In this document: positions 58,640 to 64,000 of the stretch, in pieces
Numbering within the stretch: position 1 is the stretch's first letter
How the letters are laid out: the number at the start of each line of letters is the position of its first letter
NCBI RefSeq assembly: GCF_000227135.1
Contig: NC_018234.1
Coordinates: forward strand, 454,715-518,714
Source of the DNA: Leishmania donovani
Taxonomy: Eukaryota > Euglenozoa > Kinetoplastea > Trypanosomatida > Trypanosomatidae
Direction of reading: 5' to 3'
DNA length: 64,000 nt
Made by a program: the position numbers and the translations under genes
Notes under the pieces: model-generated
Told to the model about the DNA's origin: nothing
Seen by the model: the letters and a program-made list of their open reading frames with translations, nothing else
Databases searched by the model: none

Positions 58640-59251
58640 ATGCGGTGTGCGACGCGCATCAGCCGCTCCCTGCTCAACGGCGCTGATCGAGGCGCGGGAA
58701 GCCCATGGCGTGGCACGTCCATTGTCCGTGCCGTCGGCGCCATCCACGGCCTTCAAGTGGGGACCTTGGACATCACCGGCGTCTCGGCGGGGCTACAATG
58801 CACCCTGAGCACGTCGAGCTTCTTTTCTGTCGACGACGGCGGCGGCCCTGCAGCGCCGCTGTTGCCATCAGAGCCGGCAGAGCTGCACGCACCGGGTGTC
58901 GTGGAACAACCGGGAATGCCAAGGAAGGGTTGTGTGTACACCGTGCACGTGGTGGGCCCCGCCGCGTTCGTCGCCGCCGTCGCTGAGGTGCTTGGCGACG
59001 ACGTCCTCGTCGACCTTGCTGGGAGGTATCATGTGGAGCCGTACGCCTACTGGCGATCCGGCAAGCATCAGTGCCCCACCGTGCGTCTTTCATACGATCG
59101 ACTGCGCCGTACTGAGGACTCGCTCCGTATCCTGCGCGCTCCCGACAACACGGTGGCGAGGCAGCGACGTCTCTATCATGCCATCTTTGCCGCTTCGCAG
59201 CCGGGACGTTGGCCGTCCCGTCATGCGGGAGGGAGAGGCACGTGCCCGTGA
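58640..59251 (+). CDS. Divergent SSB-like OB-fold protein, probably mitochondrial
   Basis: This 203-residue protein resembles single-stranded nucleic-acid-binding proteins of the SSB family. The first ~25 residues (MRCATRISRSLLNGADRGAG) are Arg/Ser-rich without acidic residues until 16, as in a mitochondrial presequence. Then comes an OB-like order: a strand and turn (IVRAVGAIHGLQVG, 28-41), a loop (~60-95), then VYTVHVVGPAAFVAAVAEVL (99-118), which corresponds to the SSB strand-helix 'xxVxxFGxxAE'. DDVLVDLAGRYHVEPY (120-135) corresponds to 'KGsxVyVeGxL'. A final strand is near 146-152. The Arg-rich tail lacks the acidic tip of bacterial SSB. The extended loop is Gly/Pro-rich. The start is the ATG three bases after the predicted splice AG; upstream in frame is only a GTG (58622). 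Related kinetoplast DNA or RNA factors are an alternative. Confidence 0.7.
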   Translation: MRCATRISRSLLNGADRGAGSPWRGTSIVRAVGAIHGLQVGTLDITGVSAGLQCTLSTSSFFSVDDGGGPAAPLLPSEPAELHAPGVVEQPGMPRKGCVYTVHVVGPAAFVAAVAEVLGDDVLVDLAGRYHVEPYAYWRSGKHQCPTVRLSYDRLRRTEDSLRILRAPDNTVARQRRLYHAIFAASQPGRWPSRHAGGRGTCP

Positions 59252-59745
59252 ACCGAGAGACACCGAGAGGCGAAGACAGCCCTGCAGGCGCCTCTTTCTG
59301 GATAGTTTTTCAGCACGCGCCTGCCTTGTGTTGGTGTGCACCCACCACACGCGGCCCTGTGAGAGCCTATACGGGCTCTCCGCATGCCGAACGCGTGCAT
59401 GTGCATGCGGATACTTGCGTCACACGAAAGGAAGGAGCGCGGCGCAGAGCACGCGCGCATCATCATCAGCCGGCAAAGTTGTTTTTCAATGAAGCGGCCT
59501 CTGCTGAGCGGCGGCTGTCGCCCCTTGCCACTGCACCATCGCTTCCCCACTTCCTGCGCTACGTTGCGCATAGCTGCTACTTTCGGTGGCGTTGCGCCGC
59601 ACCGTGACAGCTGTGGCGACACCGTACAGTGGCTGAGACGCGTGCCTCCAATGGCTCTCCCTCTCACCTCTCTGTGTGGAGGCGCTGGTGAGCGCAGTGG
59701 CGGTGCATAAATCGTCATGCTGTGTCTGCACATGTACACGTATGC

Positions 59746-59776
59746 ATATATATATATATATATCTGTGTGTGTGTG
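59746..59776. repeat. TA then TG dinucleotide microsatellite
   Basis: Alternating TA for about 18 bases followed by alternating TG, in an intergenic region. Confidence 0.85.
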
Positions 59777-60044
59777 CGAGTGCTCTGCTCGAGCTTCCCC
59801 CCTCTGTCTCTACGGTTTTGCCTCTTCCCTTCACTTCGTTTCCGCCGCTCCGCGGCTCGCTCGTGCGCGCTCGTGCACGGGTGCGGGCTTTGCTGATGCG
59901 CGTTGGCTACCCCCCCCCCCCCCACCACACACACACACATGCGCCAACCGGACAGCTCTGAGAAGGGGCAGGGGGCACAGGGGCACATCACAGCCGCTCG
60001 ACACAACGGCGCGCACATCAACGCCTCCCCTCCCACCGCCGGTG

Positions 60045-60080
60045 GGCCGTCTCGCTTCCTCCATTTCCGCTTTTCTCCAG
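60045..60080 (+). promoter_or_regulatory. Predicted trans-splice acceptor for the Sel1-repeat gene
   Basis: A C/T tract ends at the AG at 60079-60080, 15 bases before the ATG at 60096. A second AG lies at 60088-60089. Confidence 0.5.
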
Positions 60081-60095
60081 CTTTTGCAGCGCGCC

Positions 60096-61430
60096 ATGCC
60101 GCCGACTCGGAGCCGTCCAGTCGCCCATCTCATGACGAGCACCCCACCGCCACTGGACGTCAACTTTGGAAGCTACCTCCCGCCCCGTCCGGTGACGTCC
60201 CCCATGCGCCGGGGCTTTCGCGGTGGATCTTCTTCTCGCGCCCACATACTGCACGGTGACGGCTTGACGACCGCAGCGGAAGCAGGAAGGAACTCTAAGC
60301 AAGCCAATGCTGGGCCTCTGACGGGCAGCACATCGTCGCCCGCTTGCAACTCCTTCCCCTTTCCACCAAGCCGTGCGGAGCACTCCGCCACCACCTCTGG
60401 TCGCGCTTCCGCAGCGCCAGCACCTCCACTCCACGGAGGTGCGGCACCGCCATCGATGATGAGGTGCAGTAATGGAAGCGGCCTTGCTGCTCCTTCTAGC
60501 GCCTCCCCACGCTCACACGAGGGGTGCCTGCCGTCCTGGAAGGGGTGTAGCGGTGCTTCTAGTTCCTTTGTGGAGGATCGGGTGCGGTGCCTAGCGCACC
60601 CCGTAGGCGTGGCATCACTGTTGCCGGCGCCCTTGCAGCGCATCCTCGCCAATGTGCTGCGCATTCTCCAGCAAGAACGCGCGCAGCTGAAAGGGCAGCG
60701 CCCGTGTCGGCGGCACTCCCGGTCGCTTGGCACCGGCGTCGACGCAGAGGTCACCGAGTGCATTGTGGATGCTGCGCAGGCGCCGTCATTGGTGGCTGCC
60801 GCAGACATTTTTTCCGCCTTTGTTACTGCACACCCGATGGACGGGCTCACGCTGCTCTCCTCTCCAGTTGTGCTGGCTGGTGCAGCGCTCGCTGAGGTCG
60901 TCACGCTTGGCCAGATCGAGTCGTGCGCCATACCCATGCCAGAACTATTGTCTTTTCTTGACGCAGCCATCAGCGTAGGCCACCCGGGTGCGATGCACTC
61001 TGTGGCCGTCTGCCTGCGCGATGGCACAGCGGGCCTGCAGCGAGATGCAACATCGAGCGAGACGTGGTTGCGATGCGCTGCCTCGTCAGGCTACCTTCCT
61101 GCCATGCATGAGCTCGGCGAGACCTACGAGCGTGGCGCACCCGCGTCTTCCAAGCTGCCGGCGGAGGCGGCCGAAGACGCCGCGGACTGGGGCGAGGCGA
61201 TGCGGTGGTATCGACAGGCGGCAGAGGCCGGGTACCCACCATCGCAGCTAAACTTGGGTAAGCTTCTCCTTGCAGCGACTGAGCACGCCCAAAGCGATTG
61301 CTCCGCCGCTGCGCCACAGGTGGTGCATCTTTTCACGGAGGCCACGCGCTGGCTTCACGCGTGCGCTGCAACCGGCGTAGAGGAGGCAGTGCGCCTTGTG
61401 AAGCGCATCGAGGAGCAAGGTGCGCGCTAA
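60096..61430 (+). CDS. Sel1-like repeat protein
   Basis: This 444-residue protein has a Ser/Pro-rich N-terminal half (1-170) without a visible domain. A helical middle follows (LQRILANVLRILQQERAQLK, ~180-200). At least three Sel1-type repeats run from ~296 to 440. They are recognised by the spacing of small residues and A-x-x-x-L-G-x-x-Y/L: GHPGAMHSVAVCLRDG; WLRCAASSGYLPAMHELGET; and AMRWYRQAAEAGYPPSQLNL followed by GKLLL. The end (TRWLHACAATGVEEAVRLVK) is a partial fourth. Sel1 repeats form solenoids that bind partner proteins, often as adaptors at the ER or in signalling; the partner cannot be told here. The open frame reaches back to 59676, but that extension is low complexity and spans the C run and CA repeat, and the polypyrimidine-AG sits immediately before 60096. 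Confidence 0.85.
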   Translation: MPPTRSRPVAHLMTSTPPPLDVNFGSYLPPRPVTSPMRRGFRGGSSSRAHILHGDGLTTAAEAGRNSKQANAGPLTGSTSSPACNSFPFPPSRAEHSATTSGRASAAPAPPLHGGAAPPSMMRCSNGSGLAAPSSASPRSHEGCLPSWKGCSGASSSFVEDRVRCLAHPVGVASLLPAPLQRILANVLRILQQERAQLKGQRPCRRHSRSLGTGVDAEVTECIVDAAQAPSLVAAADIFSAFVTAHPMDGLTLLSSPVVLAGAALAEVVTLGQIESCAIPMPELLSFLDAAISVGHPGAMHSVAVCLRDGTAGLQRDATSSETWLRCAASSGYLPAMHELGETYERGAPASSKLPAEAAEDAADWGEAMRWYRQAAEAGYPPSQLNLGKLLLAATEHAQSDCSAAAPQVVHLFTEATRWLHACAATGVEEAVRLVKRIEEQGAR

Positions 61431-62426
61431 GGGACCCTGCTGTGCACTCGGTAGGATCGGTGGGGGGACTACCATGGAGTTTCATGTGTATATATATGTA
61501 GAGAGAGGTGCAACGGACGTGCTCATTATGGCTGTCTGTCCGCCATCATCTCGATCTCGGTCTCTCCGCCCTGCTCGCTGCATCATCTTCCTCTTGGCGT
61601 ATTGTTCGTGGTGGTGCGTGCCCCTCTACCTGGCAGCTAACGGAGGCGTGCTTGCACGCGACGAGGGGGGATGACGCATGGCGAGAGGAGAGCGCCAAGC
61701 ACGATGTGTACTCAAGGGCTATGATGGCATACGCGCATACGTGTGGGCGTGCTTGTCTTTGCGTGACTGGCTGCCGCAATTTCACGTCTCGCGTGCCCTC
61801 AAAGCAGGCTCATTACTGCCTCTTGTTCTTCGTTGCCCACCTTTCCTTCCGTAACGCAGACGCGTACCGACGCTCGCTCGCTTCTCCAGTTTGAAGTGGG
61901 CCGCACACACGAGCGCAGACCACATGTGGGCCGTGTTCACCGCTCCTTCGCCCTCTTGAAGACCTCAGAGCGCTGTGGCTGCTCATTTGCCTTCCTGCGG
62001 AACTCAGCGCCAGCACAGCCCTTGTGTGGCGCTCTGCCCCGCTCTGCGCCAAGTTAGCTCTCTCTTCTCCCCTCTCCCCTGTCCTCTCCTCTACGACTTC
62101 TCCGTGCACATTTCGGCAGTACTTGAATCCCTCTGTCCCCCCCGCCCCACACCTCAACGTGGGTGGTAGCCTCCGAGACTTCCTTCAAGTCTCGTTGGTG
62201 CCTTTTTTTTCTTCGATTCCGGTGCGGCTCTTCTTGCTGCCGGCGTCAGCGCCCGTTCTTGCCCTTGCTCTCCCTCTGTGCCCGTACGAGTAAGCAGGCC
62301 ATTCGCTTCGATCCTCCCCGCACGCATCTCACGTGCGTCGGTGCTGCCACTGCTGCTCCCCTGCGGCTTCTTCCTGTACTTATCGATCTCTCGTAGGCCA
62401 CGCCGAGCACACCCTCGTTACCAGCG
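61431..62426 (+). other. Intergenic region before the P5A ATPase gene
   Basis: About 1 kb of mixed then C/T-rich sequence. No gene is recognised; the longest frames (up to 128 codons) carry no domain. Confidence 0.6.
62353..62396 (+). promoter_or_regulatory. Predicted trans-splice acceptor for the P5A ATPase gene
   Basis: A C/T-rich tract ends at the AG at 62395-62396, 30 bases before the ATG at 62427. Confidence 0.45.
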
Positions 62427-64000
62427 ATGCCGACCGAGAACATCGTTGGGAACACCATGATCCGGCAGCTCCGGCTCCTGCGGCGCCGTGAGTGGTACAC
62501 CTGGATCACTGTGTGGCCCTTCACGGTGCTCTACGTCGTCTCCGTCGTCCTCTACCTCTACCCCGAGCTCGTCTGGGACCGTGTGACGTACCTGGTGCAT
62601 CAGACGTACATCGACTTCTTTCACGCCATCTGCTTTCCCATTTTCGTCTTCCTTCACTCCTTCCTCTCCCTCTTCACGATTTGGTCCGTGCGGTTTCGCG
62701 CTCGCATCATTTATCGACCTGTGGCGATGGAGCAGCTAACAGAGGCGACGGATGTCCTGGTGGAGACGCACCTGCACAAGGGCGAGTCGGAGATCGTGCC
62801 GCTGCACCAGGAGGGTGAAGACGGTCAGCCGCCGTGTTTTGTGTTCCAGCAGCGTAAGTGGAAGCTGGACGGGCGTGAAGGTATCTTCGTGAAGCCGCGC
62901 TTCCCCACGAAGCACAGCTTCTCCTACTATATTCACTGGGAGGGCCTCGACAAGGAGGCGGACCGCACGAAGCAGGTGGACACGTACGGGCTCAACAAGA
63001 TGGAGGTGGTCATCCCCGAGTTCCAGGACCTCTTCGTCGACCATGCCCTCTCCCCGTTCTTCGTGTTTCAAATGTTTTGCGTGCTGCTCTGGTGCCTCGA
63101 CGAGTACTGGTACTACTCCCTCTTCACCGGCTTCATGATGGTGGGCATGGAGTGCACGACGGTCTACCAGCGCATCCGCAACATGCGCACGCTCCGCGAC
63201 ATGGCGGAGGTGCCAGTACGCGACATCGACGTCATGCGTGGCGGCAAGCGCGTCACGATCAAGACCGACGCCCTGTTGCCGCTGGATATCATCGTGGTGC
63301 CGAGCAACGCCCCGTGCCCGGTTGACGCGTTGCTGGTGAAAGGCACTGCAGTGGTGAACGAGGCGACTCTGACAGGCGAGTCGACGCCGCAGCTTAAGGA
63401 AGCGCCGGATGACGTGGATGTAGCCCTCAGCGTCAAGAAGCACGCGCGGCACATGCTGTTCTCCGGCACGCAGATTCTGCTGAGCAACGGCCCTCACGAG
63501 ACCTCCGAGGAGGGCGCGCACAGCCGCGACAGGAGCAAGGCACTCGCCGTCGTGCTGAAGACGGGCTTCGAGACGAAGCAAGGCAAGCTGCTGCGTACCA
63601 TCCTGCACAGCCAGGGCCGGGTCAGCGAGAACAGCGGCGAGGCCTTTGGTTTCATTGGCGTGCTCGTGGTCTTCGCGCTGGCAGCCAGCGGCTACCTGCT
63701 GAAGCGTGGTCTCGCAGATCCGCACCGCAGCCGGTGGAAGCTCTTCCTGTCCTGCGTGCAGATCATCACTTCCGTGGTGCCGCCGGAGCTTCCGATGGAG
63801 CTGTCGCTGGCCGTCAACACGACTCTGCTTGCGCTGACGAAGCTGCAGGTGTTCTGCACGGAGCCGTTCCGCATCCCGTACGCTGGAAAAGTAGACACGT
63901 GCTGCTTCGACAAGACCGGCACTCTCACCACGGACGAGATGCTCTTCGGCGGTGTGGACATGATTGATGGCAAGGGGCTGCTGAACAAACTCAAGGCGAT
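62427..64000 (+). CDS. P5A-type ATPase (Spf1/ATP13A1 family), N-terminal part, cut by window end
   Basis: The first ~524 residues of a P-type ATPase are present and the frame is open at the window edge. Paired hydrophobic helices near 24-47 and 62-90 (WPFTVLYVVSVVLYLY; FPIFVFLHSFLSLFTIW) match the extra N-terminal helices of P5 pumps. A soluble N-domain and M1/M2 helices (~210-245) follow. The actuator loop TGES is at 316-319. The M4 motif PPELPMELS begins at 452, and PPELP with MELS is the P5A signature. The phosphorylated aspartate is D495 in DKTGTLT. P5A ATPases sit in the ER membrane, where yeast Spf1 and human ATP13A1 remove mis-inserted transmembrane helices. The nucleotide-binding and later domains lie beyond the window. 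The start is the ATG 30 bases after a polypyrimidine-AG. Confidence 0.95.
   Translation, partial: MPTENIVGNTMIRQLRLLRRREWYTWITVWPFTVLYVVSVVLYLYPELVWDRVTYLVHQTYIDFFHAICFPIFVFLHSFLSLFTIWSVRFRARIIYRPVAMEQLTEATDVLVETHLHKGESEIVPLHQEGEDGQPPCFVFQQRKWKLDGREGIFVKPRFPTKHSFSYYIHWEGLDKEADRTKQVDTYGLNKMEVVIPEFQDLFVDHALSPFFVFQMFCVLLWCLDEYWYYSLFTGFMMVGMECTTVYQRIRNMRTLRDMAEVPVRDIDVMRGGKRVTIKTDALLPLDIIVVPSNAPCPVDALLVKGTAVVNEATLTGESTPQLKEAPDDVDVALSVKKHARHMLFSGTQILLSNGPHETSEEGAHSRDRSKALAVVLKTGFETKQGKLLRTILHSQGRVSENSGEAFGFIGVLVVFALAASGYLLKRGLADPHRSRWKLFLSCVQIITSVVPPELPMELSLAVNTTLLALTKLQVFCTEPFRIPYAGKVDTCCFDKTGTLTTDEMLFGGVDMIDGKGLLNKLKA

Larger units (their letters stand above)
59252..60095 (+). other. Intergenic region before the Sel1-repeat gene
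   Basis: About 840 bases. The first 450 are of mixed composition (probable 3' UTR). Then come a TA/TG microsatellite near 59745-59776, a 14-base C run at 59910-59923 followed by a CA repeat, and a C/T tract leading to the next ATG. The downstream frame is open here without ATG-supported coding character. Confidence 0.6.

Noticed and set aside
58170..58808. 212-codon frame overlapping the start of the SSB-like gene
   Set aside because: Low-complexity leader translation in another frame; the overlapping SSB-like frame shows recognisable motifs.
59676..60095. 140-codon N-terminal extension of the Sel1-repeat protein
   Set aside because: It spans a 14-base C run and TA/TG/CA repeats, and a polypyrimidine-AG lies just before the ATG at 60096.
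1..64000. tRNA, rRNA, snoRNA clusters, CRISPR arrays, strand-switch region
   Set aside because: I looked for tRNA B-box-like motifs, regularly spaced repeats and convincing minus-strand genes and found none. A covariance-model scan would be needed to exclude small RNAs.

Overview
The window reads as nuclear DNA of a kinetoplastid, almost certainly Leishmania. The evidence is long intron-less GC-rich reading frames that all run on one strand, separated by kilobase-scale intergenic stretches rich in C+T, GT/CA microsatellites and polypyrimidine-AG trans-splice acceptors. A near-identical pair of SIDER-type retroposon fragments is also present. Nothing looks bacterial: there are no Shine-Dalgarno-led operons and no CRISPR array, and I recognised no tRNA or rRNA gene. 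The 64 kb looks like part of one plus-strand polycistronic unit.

Layout. 1-4026: the 3' end of a SIDER2-like element, then a long C/T-rich leader. 4027-8097: a large protein kinase with an N-terminal zinc-ribbon-like motif, a PX-like domain and an STE11/MAPKKK-like catalytic domain. 8098-13716: a 5.6 kb gene desert holding a second SIDER2-like copy (9514-9786 matches 1-273 with two mismatches). 13717-15624: a disordered protein ending in a polybasic stretch and CaaX box. 15625-18363: intergenic, with a 99-N assembly gap. 18364-23847: a polycystin/mucolipin (TRPML)-like cation channel. 24468-25478: a small zinc-ribbon/coiled-coil protein. 26877-34595: an Iml1/DEPDC5 homologue (GATOR1 subunit) in which I see no DEP domain. 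35329-36333: radial spoke protein RSPH9. 38291-45637: a Blm10/PA200 proteasome activator ending in Tyr-Tyr-Ala. 48025-55404: a giant unrecognised protein. Around 55640-56140: a third, degenerate retroposon-like segment. 57049-58173: a small unrecognised coiled-coil protein. 58640-59251: a divergent SSB-like OB-fold protein with a possible mitochondrial presequence. 60096-61430: a Sel1-repeat protein. 62427-64000: the first ~524 residues of a P5A-type ATPase, cut by the window end.

The genes do not form one pathway, as expected for kinetoplastid polycistrons where co-transcription does not imply shared function. Several concern endomembrane and nutrient control (PX kinase, TRPML-like channel, Iml1, P5A ATPase), one protein turnover (PA200), one flagellar motility (RSPH9) and one probably mitochondrial DNA or RNA (SSB-like). 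Starts were set at the ATG nearest downstream of a polypyrimidine-AG acceptor. Several frames stay open upstream only through non-ATG codons or low-complexity leader. Domain calls come from reading motifs by eye; no search was run.
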